64,000 nucleotides of DNA, taken from positions 1-64,000 of the forward strand of contig NZ_PUJW01000004.1 in the NCBI RefSeq assembly GCF_011189575.1, in the 5' to 3' direction. Positions 44,244-53,655 of this stretch are shown piece after piece. The stretch comes from Photorhabdus cinerea (GTDB lineage: Bacteria; Pseudomonadota; Gammaproteobacteria; Enterobacterales; Enterobacteriaceae). Within the stretch, counting starts at the first letter, position 1. Every line of letters starts with the position of its first letter. The position numbers and the translations under genes are program-made. The notes under the pieces were generated by a model. It ran no database searches. It was given only the letters and a program-made list of their open reading frames with translations, and was not told the DNA's origin.

Positions 44244-44825
44244 ATGCGACTCTGTGATCGCGACATTATTAAATGGCTTGATGAAGGTAAACTGGTCATT
44301 TCTCCACGTCCGCCGATTGAACGAATTAATGGGGCAACGGCTGATGTTCGCCTTGGAAATCAGTTTCGTGTTTTCCGTGGTCATACTGCCGCATATATTG
44401 ATTTGAGTGGCCCAAAAGATGAAGTCAGTGCTGCTCTTGATCGCGTGATGAGCGATGAAATTATTCTGTCTGATAATGAGGTTTTTTTCCTTCATCCTGG
44501 GGAGTTGGCACTGGCTGTCACTTTGGAATCCGTTACGTTGCCTGATGATTTGGTGGGGTGGCTTGATGGGCGTTCTTCTCTTGCTCGTCTTGGATTAATG
44601 GTACATGTGACAGCACATCGGATTGATCCGGGCTGGCATGGTCAGATTGTTCTCGAATTCTATAACTCTGGTAAGTTGCCTCTGGCATTACGTCCGGGTA
44701 TGGTGATCGGGGCTTTGAGTTTTGAACCGTTGTCTGGCTCGGCTGATCGTCCATATAACCGTCGTCAGGATGCGAAATATAAAAACCAGCAAGGCGCGGT
44801 AGGTAGCCGTATTGATGAAGATTAA
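44244..44825 (+). CDS. dcd: dCTP deaminase Dcd
   Basis: This trimeric enzyme turns dCTP into dUTP, the main source of dUMP for thymidylate in enterobacteria. The 193-residue protein has RPPIERINGATADVRLGNQFRVF, then DGRSSLARLGLMVHVTAHRIDPGWHGQIVLEFYNSG, with the catalytic Glu in LEFYN, and a C-terminal Q-rich tail. GAGAGG precedes ATG 44244; the five codons upstream in the open frame do not belong to the protein. It is a member of the udk-dcd-asmA series. Confidence 0.96.
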   Translation: MRLCDRDIIKWLDEGKLVISPRPPIERINGATADVRLGNQFRVFRGHTAAYIDLSGPKDEVSAALDRVMSDEIILSDNEVFFLHPGELALAVTLESVTLPDDLVGWLDGRSSLARLGLMVHVTAHRIDPGWHGQIVLEFYNSGKLPLALRPGMVIGALSFEPLSGSADRPYNRRQDAKYKNQQGAVGSRIDED

Positions 44826-44880
44826 TACCTGGAATGGTTACTGAGTTACATACACCGCTTTGACATCAGCTGAGGAAGTC

Positions 44881-46713
44881 ATGAAGAGATTACTAACGAC
44901 ACTGGTTATTTTGCTGGTCGTGATTATTGCCGGTTTGGCGGTATTAGTCATGTTAGTAAATCCGAATGACTTTCGTGTTTATATGATTAAACAAGTGCAG
45001 AAGAAGAGTGGTTATCATCTCGTCATGCAAGATAGTATGCGCTGGCATGTCTGGCCAAAACTCAGCATCATTACCGGACGTATGTCATTGACCGCACCAA
45101 ATGCGGTGCAGCCAACGGTTACGGCAGAAAATATGCGTTTGGATGTTGAGTTGTGGCCACTTCTTTCGCATCAGCTTGCGGTTAAAGAGGTCATGCTGAA
45201 AGGGGCGGTGTTGCAATTAACCCCGGAGAGCAAGTCTCAGAAAAAAGAGAATGAGCCCGTTGCACCGAAAGGAAATAGAGTAAATCCTGTAGGTAAAGGT
45301 GAGCGCTGGAAGCTTGATATTGACAGAATTAAGGTCGCTGATAGTTTGCTTATCTGGCAGGATAGTGATCATTCTCAATTAAATGTCCGTGATATAAATC
45401 TGCTGATGGAGCGGGACGACCAAAACCGTATCAGCGTGGAGTTGAGCAGTAAGGTCAGTAAAAATCAGCAAGAACTTGCTTTTAATCTTAATGCAGACGT
45501 AGATATTTCTGATTATCCTCATCGTGTTGCCGGTAATATTGATTCTTTTGATTATCAGCTTCAAGGGGTTGGTATACCCACGGGGGGCATCAGTGGTTCA
45601 GGGAAAGTTAATGCGGTTTACCAGGAAGAAACCACTGGGGAGCCACAAACAATCTCTTTACAGGCGCTTAATTTCACTGCCAATGAGAGTGAGTTGTATG
45701 GCAGTATAAAGGCAATATTGGCAGCATATCCTGATTATCAGATAAATTTATCATCCAAAAAGCTGAACTTGGATAATTTGGTGGGATGGGATCGGCTTCC
45801 TAAAGATGATTCGGAAATTAAACGCTATTATCGGGTAGAAAATAGCTTAGCCAAACCTGTGATCGCAGTTTCAAGCCCTGCGCAGCCTGATTATAGTGCT
45901 AAATTTCTGAATGATTTTAATGCTAATGTTACCATTAAAGCGGACAAATTTATTTATCGGGGAATGGAGATCGATAACCTGATATTTAAAGCGGTCAGTA
46001 ATAGGGGGCTTGCTGAAATTTTTGCCTTGAGGGGGAAATTATTTGGTGGTCATTTCTCTATTCCAGCTACTCTGGATGCAACAGGTGATCAGCTTAGATT
46101 ACATACAAAGCCTTTACTGCAAAATATAGAATTGGAACCCGTACTAAAAGCATTTTCTTTACCACTGGTATTTAGTGGTAAATTCAATCTGAACGGGGAT
46201 CTTTCTGGTAAAGGATACGACGATTATGCTATTTCACATGTTTGGCAGGGTGATCTTAATTTCAGTTTAGTTGATGCCAAAATGCATGGGTTGAATATTC
46301 CACAATTAATCCAGCAATCTGTTGCCCGTATAACGAATAAAGTGAATATTCCGGATAATATGGGTAGCTTTACTAGCGCTAAAAAGCTTGATGTTAAAGC
46401 TGTGCTTAACCAGGGTGATATAAAAATCAATCAGCTTTATGCGGTATCCGATTTGTTGAATATTAACGGTCAGGGTAAAGCTAATTTACTTAAACAAAAT
46501 GTTGATGTCGCCTTAAAAGTACAGATAACTCAAGAGTGGGGCACGGATAATGAGCTGGTTCGCCGTCTGAGAAAGCTGAAAGTACCATTACGGATTTACG
46601 GTAATTGGGATAATTTGCAATACCATCTTGATATTGAACAATTACTACGTAATGAGTTGGAAAATAAAGCAAAACGGGCAATTTCCGATTGGGTTGAACG
46701 TAATAATAATTAG
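44881..46713 (+). CDS. asmA: AsmA, outer-membrane assembly-related protein
   Basis: This large periplasmic protein anchored in the inner membrane belongs to the AsmA/TamB-like lipid-transfer group and affects outer membrane lipid and porin assembly. From ATG 44881 it has 610 residues: an N-terminal membrane helix at about 5-27, a chorein-like beta-rich N-domain (NPNDFRVYMIKQVQKKSGYHLV), a long repetitive middle, and the AsmA C-domain with FNLNGDLSGKGYDD and DMGSFTSAKKLDVKAV-like segments near 470-520. GAGG precedes the start; the seven codons before it in the frame are unlikely. yegH follows in E. coli as well, although here on the opposite strand after a broken GNAT gene. Confidence 0.92.
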   Translation: MKRLLTTLVILLVVIIAGLAVLVMLVNPNDFRVYMIKQVQKKSGYHLVMQDSMRWHVWPKLSIITGRMSLTAPNAVQPTVTAENMRLDVELWPLLSHQLAVKEVMLKGAVLQLTPESKSQKKENEPVAPKGNRVNPVGKGERWKLDIDRIKVADSLLIWQDSDHSQLNVRDINLLMERDDQNRISVELSSKVSKNQQELAFNLNADVDISDYPHRVAGNIDSFDYQLQGVGIPTGGISGSGKVNAVYQEETTGEPQTISLQALNFTANESELYGSIKAILAAYPDYQINLSSKKLNLDNLVGWDRLPKDDSEIKRYYRVENSLAKPVIAVSSPAQPDYSAKFLNDFNANVTIKADKFIYRGMEIDNLIFKAVSNRGLAEIFALRGKLFGGHFSIPATLDATGDQLRLHTKPLLQNIELEPVLKAFSLPLVFSGKFNLNGDLSGKGYDDYAISHVWQGDLNFSLVDAKMHGLNIPQLIQQSVARITNKVNIPDNMGSFTSAKKLDVKAVLNQGDIKINQLYAVSDLLNINGQGKANLLKQNVDVALKVQITQEWGTDNELVRRLRKLKVPLRIYGNWDNLQYHLDIEQLLRNELENKAKRAISDWVERNNN

Positions 46714-46861
46714 CCCATGCTTGATTTAGTGTATCGTTAGGAAGCTGAGTATTGAGTGGTTTTTATATATGACAGTTAACTACTCAGCTTAGTTGGATGC
46801 CTAAATAATATTCTTATGGTTACCTGAAGAGCCAATTTGAACATAAAGGGGAGTTGCCAGT

Positions 46862-47299
46862 TTACATTTTAATAATTGCTAACATCTCTTCATTGTCTTT
46901 ATCCATACCGACTTCAACGAAACCAAAGCTGGCATAAAAGTTTTTCGCTACAGCATTATTCGGGTTGTAACAGATTTCGATTTCTTCCAGTCCATGTGTT
47001 TGTTTAATTTCGTTAAGGGCTAGCTGCATTGCTTTGCGTCCAATGCCTTTGTTTTGATGATGTTTATCTACCATAAAACGCCAAATCGATATTCTTCTGT
47101 CTGTTTCAGGTACCCACATGAAAAATCCAACAGGTTTGCCGTTTAAGCAAATTGCGCGTGTTTAATATGATGGGTTGAATTTTGATTCAACCAGTGACCA
47201 TGTATTATCTGCAACATATTCATACTGGTCTTTGGTTACAGTTAAGTCACAGACATCTTCATAATTGTCTTTATCCACATCTGTAAGGGCTATATTCAC
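46862..47299 (-). pseudogene. GNAT acetyltransferase interrupted by an in-frame stop
   Basis: One continuous minus-strand frame from GTG 47299 (with AAGGAT upstream) to 46862 encodes a spermidine-acetyltransferase-like GNAT protein of about 145 residues, broken by a TAA at 47162-47164. The first half reads NIALTDVDKDNYEDVCDLTV...NTWSLVESKFNPSY. After the stop the same frame goes on TRAICLNGKPVGFFMW, ISIWRFMVDKHHQNKGIGRKAM (the acetyl-CoA loop) and NAVAKNFYASFGFVEVG. No frameshift and no other lesion is visible, so the mutation is recent, an assembly error, or a read-through site. The second half has an internal ATG but lacks an N-terminal fold. Confidence 0.85.
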
Positions 47300-47392
47300 G
47301 TAATATCCTTTTGAATGAATTAATAATATTATCGATTGGCAGTTTATATGAAGTCTATTGAATTGCAAAGCCATAGGACTGTGTTTTTCACG

Positions 47393-47406
47393 CCTACAAT
47401 TGTAGG
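47393..47406. promoter_or_regulatory. Perfect 14-bp palindrome upstream of the GNAT gene
   Basis: CCTACAATTGTAGG is a perfect dyad about 94 bases before the likely GTG start, in otherwise AT-rich sequence. It could be a repressor operator. No matching site was noticed elsewhere in the window. Confidence 0.35.
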
Positions 47407-47489
47407 TCGCTTAATACCAAGTATTTGAGCAAGTTCTTATGAGATGAACTATTAACCGTATCTGCATATGGTATTGATAACAAAAGCTA

Positions 47490-47530
47490 AAAATGACCCG
47501 GTACAGTTTAAACTGACCGGGTTTTATTTT
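47490..47530. terminator. Terminator hairpin after yegH
   Basis: ACCCGGT (47496-47502) and ACCGGGT (47516-47522) flank an inner CAGTTT/AAACTG pairing, making a near-perfect 13-bp stem. T-rich sequence follows on both strands. It lies 64 bases past the yegH stop on the minus strand. Confidence 0.75.
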
Positions 47531-47586
47531 GTTTCAGAAGAAAAACTCAGTGATGGGAAATACGCTTAGTGAATAATAGCACTGAA

Positions 47587-49158
47587 TTATTCTTTATTTT
47601 CTTCCTCTGAAACGAGCGGCGTAATTTTTACCTTATTGATCCGGTGACTGGTAACTTCCAGTGGTTCAAACAAGTAATTACCAATTTGAAATTGTTCACC
47701 TTGTTGTGGAATATGTTGTGAATGCTCCATTAATAAACCTGCCAGGGTTTGATATTCGCGCTTTTCATCCAGTTGCAAAGGAACATAAAGGATCAAATCA
47801 TCCAGAGGCATATAACCATTGGCAATCCAGCAACCATTTTCAGTTGTTTGTATATCATGCCGGGCATCAGTTTCTTCACCATCTACGGGCAAATTACCTG
47901 CGATAGTTTCCATGACGTCTGTCAGAGTAACCACACCTTCCACAGAACCAAATTCGTCAACGACAAACGCAAAATGAGTTTGTGCCCGGCGGAACTGTTC
48001 TAACGCCTGAAGGAGTGAAAGATGCTCTGGGAAAATCAAAGGTTGTTTTATCAGCGACTGTAAATCAAAAGGCTGTTGGTTAAGTTGTTGGTTGAGCAAA
48101 TCAATAACATGGACAACACCTAATGGTTCATCACTGGTATTTTCATCTGTGACGACAATGCGTGTGTGAGGACTTTTACTCAGTATTTGCGTCAGGTTTT
48201 CTGCTGGGGCATTAATATCAAGATACTCCACATCGTGACGGGAGGTCATGATACTGTTGACGTTACGTTGAGCCATGCCTAGCACTCGGGCAATCATCTG
48301 GCGCTCTTGTGGATCAAACACTTCTTGATTGTCAGAAATCAGATTGGATGTGTGATTATCCAATTCTGCATTTTCATGTTTACCGCTAAGGATACGTAAA
48401 ACGGCTTCTGCGGTTCTTTCACGTAGTGAGCGGGAAGCAGTAAGAAATCTGCGGCGGTTAAACTGAGCGAACTGGTTTAGGGATTCAATCATAATTGAGA
48501 AGCCGATAGCGGCATACAAGTAACCTTTTGGTATGTGATAACCAAATCCTTCTGCTACCAGACTGAAGCCAATCATCAGTAAGAAACTTAGACAGAGAAT
48601 CACGATTGTCGGATGGGCATTGACGAAGGTTGTTAGCGGCTTGCTTGCCAGTATCATCAGGAACATCGCAATGGTTACTGCCGCGATCATGACACCGATA
48701 TTATCCACCATACCGACAGCGGTAATCACTGAATCCAGTGAAAATACGGCATCGAGGACAATTATTTGAACGACAACCGTCCAAAATTTAGAAGTTTTGT
48801 GTTGTTGTCCTGAGTGAGCATCTTTTCCTTCCAGCCGTTCATTCAACTCCATAGTTGCTTTGAATAGCAGGAAGAGGCCGCCTACTAACATAATCAGGTC
48901 ACGGGCACTGAATGGATGTTCCCAAAGCGTAATTAATGGATTAGTTAGCGTTATCAGCCAAGAGAGACTAAAAAGTAGTACGACACGCATCAGTAGTGCA
49001 CAGGTTAGCCCTGTAATACGTGCTTTATCTCTTTGTTTTTCAGGAAGTTTATCTGCCAGGATGGCAATAAAAACTAAGTTGTCGATTCCGAGGACAATTT
49101 CTAGAACGATAAGAGTAGCCAGTCCGGCCCATATCGTTGGATCAGCGATCCATTCCAT
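47587..49158 (-). CDS. yegH: TerC-CBS-CorC_HlyC membrane protein YegH
   Basis: The 523 residues form three modules. A TerC-type membrane domain of about seven helices spans 10-220, with LEIVLGIDNLVFIAI and the DAVFSLDSVITAVG metal-handling motif. A CBS pair spans roughly 300-420. A C-terminal CorC_HlyC transport-associated domain (DARHDIQTTENGCWIANGYMPLDDL) reaches the end. TerC domains are connected with metal (Mn) export or metalation of secreted enzymes; this is family knowledge. The asmA-yegH neighbourhood matches E. coli except for the inserted GNAT pseudogene. Confidence 0.9.
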   Translation of the reverse strand: MEWIADPTIWAGLATLIVLEIVLGIDNLVFIAILADKLPEKQRDKARITGLTCALLMRVVLLFSLSWLITLTNPLITLWEHPFSARDLIMLVGGLFLLFKATMELNERLEGKDAHSGQQHKTSKFWTVVVQIIVLDAVFSLDSVITAVGMVDNIGVMIAAVTIAMFLMILASKPLTTFVNAHPTIVILCLSFLLMIGFSLVAEGFGYHIPKGYLYAAIGFSIMIESLNQFAQFNRRRFLTASRSLRERTAEAVLRILSGKHENAELDNHTSNLISDNQEVFDPQERQMIARVLGMAQRNVNSIMTSRHDVEYLDINAPAENLTQILSKSPHTRIVVTDENTSDEPLGVVHVIDLLNQQLNQQPFDLQSLIKQPLIFPEHLSLLQALEQFRRAQTHFAFVVDEFGSVEGVVTLTDVMETIAGNLPVDGEETDARHDIQTTENGCWIANGYMPLDDLILYVPLQLDEKREYQTLAGLLMEHSQHIPQQGEQFQIGNYLFEPLEVTSHRINKVKITPLVSEEENKE

Positions 49159-49327
49159 ACAGTTTATTTTACCTTATTAATATGACGGCTTATGCCGAAC
49201 TATGAATAATGGGCATTGACTCATAAAATTTCAATAGTTGATTTTTCATCTGAGGAAGTTTTTTTTGAAAAATGAGGTATGGCAGTATCGATTGCACCAA
49301 TGAACTATCCACTAAGCCTAATCCTGA

Positions 49328-49350
49328 GTTAACATGTGATCACATTAACA
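49328..49350. promoter_or_regulatory. Dyad in the gnd upstream region
   Basis: ATGTGATCACAT is a perfect 12-bp palindrome, extended by GTTAAC and TTAAC flanks to an almost symmetric 22-bp site. It lies about 60-80 bases before the gnd ATG. It resembles a CRP half-site pair without the 6-bp spacing, so another regulator is possible. Confidence 0.35.
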
Positions 49351-49408
49351 AATTGTCCAGCAATAATCATTATTGGTGGGCAGTATTATCATCAGACAGG
49401 AGTTATTC

Positions 49409-50815
49409 ATGTCCAAGCAGCAGATTGGTGTTGTTGGTATGGCAGTGATGGGGCGTAACCTGGCACTGAATATTGAGAGCCGTGGTTATTCCGTATCTAT
49501 ATTTAACCGTTCCAGTGATAAAACTGACGAAGTCATTGCCGAGAATCCAGGGAAAAAATTAGTTCCAAATTACACTATCGAAGAATTTGTCGATTCACTG
49601 GAAAAACCGCGTCGTATTCTGCTAATGGTTAAGGCTGGTGAAGCAACGGATAAAACTATTGCCTCACTGACACCACATCTGGATAAAGGTGACATTTTGA
49701 TTGATGGTGGTAATACTTATTTTCAGGATACTATCCGCCGTAACCGGGAACTTTCTGCTCAGGGCTTTAATTTTATCGGTACTGGGGTTTCCGGGGGCGA
49801 AGAGGGGGCATTGAAAGGCCCTTCTATCATGCCTGGTGGTCAGAAAGATGCGTATGAGCTAGTTGCTCCAATTTTGCAAGAGATTGCGGCTAAGGCTGAA
49901 GGTGAGCCTTGTGTCGCGTATATTGGTCCGGATGGCGCCGGTCATTATGTGAAAATGGTCCACAATGGGATTGAATACGGTGATATGCAGCTCATTGCTG
50001 AAGCCTATTCTTTATTGAAATATTCTCTGAACCTGAGCAATGAAGAGCTATCTGAGATTTTCATCGACTGGAATAACGGTGAATTGAGTAGTTATTTGAT
50101 TGAAATCACAGCTGACATTTTCCGTAAGGAGGATGAAGACGGTCAATATTTGGTTGATGTGATCTTGGATGAAGCGGCAAATAAAGGTACGGGTAAATGG
50201 ACCAGCCAGAGTTCTCTTGACCTGGGTGTTCCAGTTACTTTGATCACGGAATCTGTATTTGCACGTTATATTTCTTCTCTGAAAGATCAGCGTGTCGCGG
50301 CTGCGAAAATTCTGAGTGGGCCGGTAGCACAACCATTCAAGGGTGATAAGGCTGAATTTATTGAGAAAGTACGCCGTGCGCTTTATCTGGGTAAAATAGT
50401 CTCTTATGCTCAAGGTTTCCAGCAGTTGAAAACGGCATCCGATGAATATCAGTGGGCATTGAACTATGGAGAGATCGCTGGGATTTTCCGGGCAGGTTGT
50501 ATTATTCGCGCTCAGTTCTTGCAAAAAATTACTGATGCATATAGTGAAAATACTGATATTGCTAACCTGTTGCTGGCACCTTATTTCAAGAAAATTGCTG
50601 ATGAGTATCAGCAGGCACTGCGTGATGTTGTGTCTTATGGTGTGCAGAATGGTATCCCGACTCCTACTTTTTCCGCTGCTATTTCTTACTACGATAGCTA
50701 CCGTTCAGCTGTATTACCAGCAAACCTGATTCAGGCACAGCGTGACTACTTTGGCGCTCATACTTACAAACGTACTGATAAAGAAGGTGTCTTTCATACT
50801 GAATGGATGGAGTGA
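49409..50815 (+). CDS. gnd: 6-phosphogluconate dehydrogenase Gnd
   Basis: This pentose-phosphate enzyme oxidatively decarboxylates 6-phosphogluconate to ribulose 5-phosphate with NADP. The 468 residues equal E. coli Gnd. GVVGMAVMGRNLALNIESRGY is the NADP fold; FIGTGVSGGEEGALKGPSIMPGG near residue 125 and GHYVKMVHNGIEYGDMQLIAE near 180 hold the catalytic Lys and Glu. The C-terminal RTDKEG...EW tail crosses the dimer. CAGGAG precedes ATG 49409; the upstream open frame is not used. In E. coli, gnd flanks the O-antigen locus and his; here two crystallin-like genes lie between gnd and yeaK instead of sugar genes. Confidence 0.96.
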   Translation: MSKQQIGVVGMAVMGRNLALNIESRGYSVSIFNRSSDKTDEVIAENPGKKLVPNYTIEEFVDSLEKPRRILLMVKAGEATDKTIASLTPHLDKGDILIDGGNTYFQDTIRRNRELSAQGFNFIGTGVSGGEEGALKGPSIMPGGQKDAYELVAPILQEIAAKAEGEPCVAYIGPDGAGHYVKMVHNGIEYGDMQLIAEAYSLLKYSLNLSNEELSEIFIDWNNGELSSYLIEITADIFRKEDEDGQYLVDVILDEAANKGTGKWTSQSSLDLGVPVTLITESVFARYISSLKDQRVAAAKILSGPVAQPFKGDKAEFIEKVRRALYLGKIVSYAQGFQQLKTASDEYQWALNYGEIAGIFRAGCIIRAQFLQKITDAYSENTDIANLLLAPYFKKIADEYQQALRDVVSYGVQNGIPTPTFSAAISYYDSYRSAVLPANLIQAQRDYFGAHTYKRTDKEGVFHTEWME

Positions 50816-50910
50816 ATTCGGTTATCACATTTAAAATGAGGTAATGAGCTAAGGAGAGTGAAGCGTTCGTCAGGGATGATATAGCATTGCCCTCTGTGAT
50901 AATCCAGAAA

Positions 50911-50952
50911 CACACTGTTGCGGTTATAATCAATATTTACCGCAACGGTGTG
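50911..50952. terminator. Hairpin behind crystallin-like gene 1
   Basis: A 14-bp stem with one G:T-type mismatch (50911-50924 with 50939-50952, core CGTTGCGGT) has a 14-nt loop. It lies 56 bases past the stop of the minus-strand gene and after gnd on the plus strand. A close relative stands behind crystallin-like gene 2. Confidence 0.7.
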
Positions 50953-51008
50953 GCTTAAATTTGAATATGATCAACCAGAAAGAGACAGTAGATCATTGTC
51001 TTATCACA

Positions 51009-51638
51009 TTAAGCAATGGGATTGGTATTGATGATATGAAAATCAAAACGATTCTTTCCTACATGGACCAGTTTCAGATTTCTTGGGAAATTGAGACCTT
51101 CATCAATAGTTGCGATACCATGTACATCATAAGAAAAATAGAATGATCCGTTACCAATATATTCTCCGGTGTTGACATTTCTTACGTAAATTGAAGTTAC
51201 TAACTTTTCCTGTACCAGGAGTTCATCTACGACAACATAATCTTCACCTGTCGTAGTATTAACTTCAATTTTATCTTGTCCTTCTCCATTATATATTTTA
51301 GTGGTTAGAGAGAATTTTATATCTGAATGAGTATCATCAATTACTCTTAGAGCAATCAGTCTGGTATCTTTCTGAATGACTCTAAATTTAGATAACCCTC
51401 TAATTTCTTTATCAATATCTGGATTGTCGACTACCCATTCATAATATCTATTCTCTGGATCGTTATAGTGACGCCATGCCTGAACTTTTGATAATTTTCC
51501 AATTTTTACTGAAAGGAATTTATCGTTAAGATGAGAAGGAAGCGATATAATTTTATCTAGCTCTTGGTAATCGTGTGATTTACCTTGATAGTTTTTTCCT
51601 TCGAAGAAGGTTACACCTGTAATTAATTTTTTCACCAT
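51009..51638 (-). CDS. Beta/gamma-crystallin-like protein, paralogue 1
   Basis: This 209-residue protein has no signal peptide or membrane helix. The N-terminal about 90 residues look like a beta/gamma-crystallin domain: TFFEGKNYQGKSHDY (the Greek-key Y/F-x6-G motif), then LNDKFLSVKIG, an imperfect ND-x-x-S/T-S calcium motif, and KVQAWRHYND. A motif IRGLSKFRVIQKDTRLIALRVIDD leads into a second beta-rich domain that is not recognised, with NTGEYIGNGSFYFSYD. It is paralogous to the gene at 52567-53187. Such proteins are typically stress or secreted beta-sandwich proteins; a role in the host is only conjecture. Confidence 0.7.
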   Translation of the reverse strand: MVKKLITGVTFFEGKNYQGKSHDYQELDKIISLPSHLNDKFLSVKIGKLSKVQAWRHYNDPENRYYEWVVDNPDIDKEIRGLSKFRVIQKDTRLIALRVIDDTHSDIKFSLTTKIYNGEGQDKIEVNTTTGEDYVVVDELLVQEKLVTSIYVRNVNTGEYIGNGSFYFSYDVHGIATIDEGLNFPRNLKLVHVGKNRFDFHIINTNPIA

Positions 51639-52446
51639 TATTCTCTACTCCTCAAAGTTGATTCTAGTAATATATAATTTACCAAAAAAACAATATAATA
51701 ATTATTAAGTTACTTTGTGATACTTTCTTGAAAGCATACCTGGTCATATTAGAGTTATAGTATTTACTTGTTTATAATTTTTATGCGAATTAGTTAGTGC
51801 TTTTTGATGTAATATTTGTCACTGGTAATGCATTCATTCCTTATCTTTAGATGTTAAATTCCGATTTAAGAAGAATAATATTAAACTAAGTAATATTAAA
51901 AATAGCACAAAAATGTATAAAGTAAAGTCAGTAGAAAAACACATGAATAATGTCTTTTTAATCATGTTAATATAATGCAATACACTGTTTGGAATGTGAA
52001 GATTTGATTATTTTTTTAATTTATCTTTCGTGTTATCATTTGATTATGAATGTTTTTCATGTTTGGTATTTTTAGAATGAATTGTAAAATTATTACTTGT
52101 TGATAATGTTGGGAAAATTCTATGTGAAAAATGTTTAGTAATTAAATGATTGAATTTATATATAATTTATGAAATTAATAATTAGAGAAATATCTATCTG
52201 AATGAAGGCCGGCCATGATAATTATTTTAATATGGCTTAATTTGATGTCTTATTTTAAGGTGTTAAAAATTTATATGATAATTCATGAAAAAAGTCATTT
52301 ATAGCAAAGAATGACTTATTGTTAAAAACCTAGTCTTCCGTAAAAGAACATCAATTTTATAAAATATTCACAATCTCTTATTTCCTTACATTGTGATAAA
52401 TAAAAAATTATTTTTAGCATCGGAAAATTTCAAGAATAATAGAATA
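51639..52446. other. AT-rich spacer between crystallin-like genes
   Basis: About 800 bases hold no supportable coding frame on either strand. The segment near 51640-51750 should contain the promoter of paralogue 1. The single GC-rich patch is a short GGCCGGCC at 52209-52216. Confidence 0.5.
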
Positions 52447-52482
52447 CACCGTTGCGGTTCTTGATGCTATTCCGCAACGGTG
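52447..52482. terminator. Hairpin behind crystallin-like gene 2
   Basis: CACCGTTGCGG (52447-52457) pairs perfectly with CCGCAACGGTG (52472-52482), with a 14-nt loop. The core and the loop length match the hairpin behind paralogue 1, and the next bases (GCTTAAATTT) are shared too. It lies 84 bases from the stop. Confidence 0.7.
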
Positions 52483-52566
52483 CAGCTTAAATTTTCAGAA
52501 CGTAGCCTGTCTGAAAAAGATAGTTAATTGAAAACGATAGTTAATTATCGTTAAATTACGCCCAGA

Positions 52567-53187
52567 TTAGTGAGAAAACTCAGTACTAATAATATGAATG
52601 TCAAAGCGATTATTACCTGCATTGACTATTCTCAGATTTTTAGGGAAATTAGCCTTCTCATCAATAGTAACAACACCATTTGAATCACGATAAAAATAGA
52701 ATGATCCGTTATTAATATATACTCCAGTTTGGGTATTTCTTATTGCAATAGCGGTGACTAATTCTGTATTAAATGGGAGTATGCCAACAAGTGCATAATC
52801 ATCATCAGTTGTCGTTTCAACCGGACCTACGCAATGGGTATTCGTGTACATGGAAAATTTGATACCTGAATTAGTATCATCAATAACTCTTAATGCAACC
52901 AGGCATGTATCTTTTGATGCCACTTTAAACTTAGATAATCCTCTAATTTCTCTATCAATATCTGGGTGATCAAATTCCCATTCACGATAGCGTTGACCTG
53001 GCTCCCAATCACTAAGGTGACGCCATGCATAAACTTTTGATAGAGTTCCGATTCTTACTGAACGAAATCTATCATTGAGATCGTAGGGAAGTGGAATAAT
53101 GCTATCGTTTTCTGGATAATGATGTGCTTCTCCCAGAAAGTATTTTCTATCGAAGAAAGTTGCACCTGTAACTAGCTTATTTGTCAT
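52567..53187 (-). CDS. Beta/gamma-crystallin-like protein, paralogue 2
   Basis: This 206-residue protein is collinear with paralogue 1. TFFDRKYFLGEAHHY and LNDRFRSVRIGTLSKVYAWRH form the crystallin-like N-terminal domain; EIRGLSKFKVASKDTCLVALRVIDDT and NNGSFYFYRDSNGVVTIDE belong to the shared C-terminal domain. The WEPGQRY insertion near residue 61 and a Cys-containing segment near 126 distinguish it. AAGGAAC precedes the ATG at a rather long distance. Both genes lie on the minus strand between core genes gnd and yeaK and appear to be separate transcription units. Function unknown. Confidence 0.7.
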   Translation of the reverse strand: MTNKLVTGATFFDRKYFLGEAHHYPENDSIIPLPYDLNDRFRSVRIGTLSKVYAWRHLSDWEPGQRYREWEFDHPDIDREIRGLSKFKVASKDTCLVALRVIDDTNSGIKFSMYTNTHCVGPVETTTDDDYALVGILPFNTELVTAIAIRNTQTGVYINNGSFYFYRDSNGVVTIDEKANFPKNLRIVNAGNNRFDIHIISTEFSH

Positions 53188-53629
53188 ATTTTTCTGTTCC
53201 TTAAATTTTATTTTAAAAAAGTATAATCTTTCTTTCTGAAAGCGGTTTTAGAATACAGTGATTATGGGAATTTTGTATTAATAAAATATAACGAGCAGAT
53301 GTATTAAATTATTTGCAATATAACATTAATATAATTGATAAATCATTTCTGATCGATATTTAAAATAAAATCGCTGAGATTTACGTAATTGAGAATTATT
53401 ATCAAAAAACACTTTTCTTCTGGTGGGAAAATTATTCCTAAATGTAATTGATTCTTTTGAATATATGGCTAAATATTGAATAATTAGATATTTGTAGCAT
53501 TTGATAACTAGATCTATGAATTTTACGTTTATATAACGTGTTGGTAATAGTATCTTTACCTCATGATATAAATTTACAGGGAAGCAGGATAGTTAACATT
53601 TTGAATGAATATATTTAAGATAATATCTT
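53188..53629. other. AT-rich spacer upstream of crystallin-like gene 2
   Basis: About 440 bases without a supportable gene. The part next to 53188 presumably contains the promoter of paralogue 2; no clear operator was seen. Confidence 0.45.
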
Positions 53630-53631
53630 AA

Positions 53632-53655
53632 ATAGCCTATTTTTATAGGCTGTTT
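53632..53655. terminator. Hairpin after yeaK
   Basis: AGCCTAT (53634-53640) pairs with ATAGGCT (53645-53651) over a TTTT loop, about 120 bases past the yeaK stop. The T-run is poor on either strand, so this is a weak call. Confidence 0.4.

Noticed and set aside
50048..50524. 158-codon minus-strand frame inside gnd
   Set aside because: It is a shadow of the conserved gnd coding sequence.
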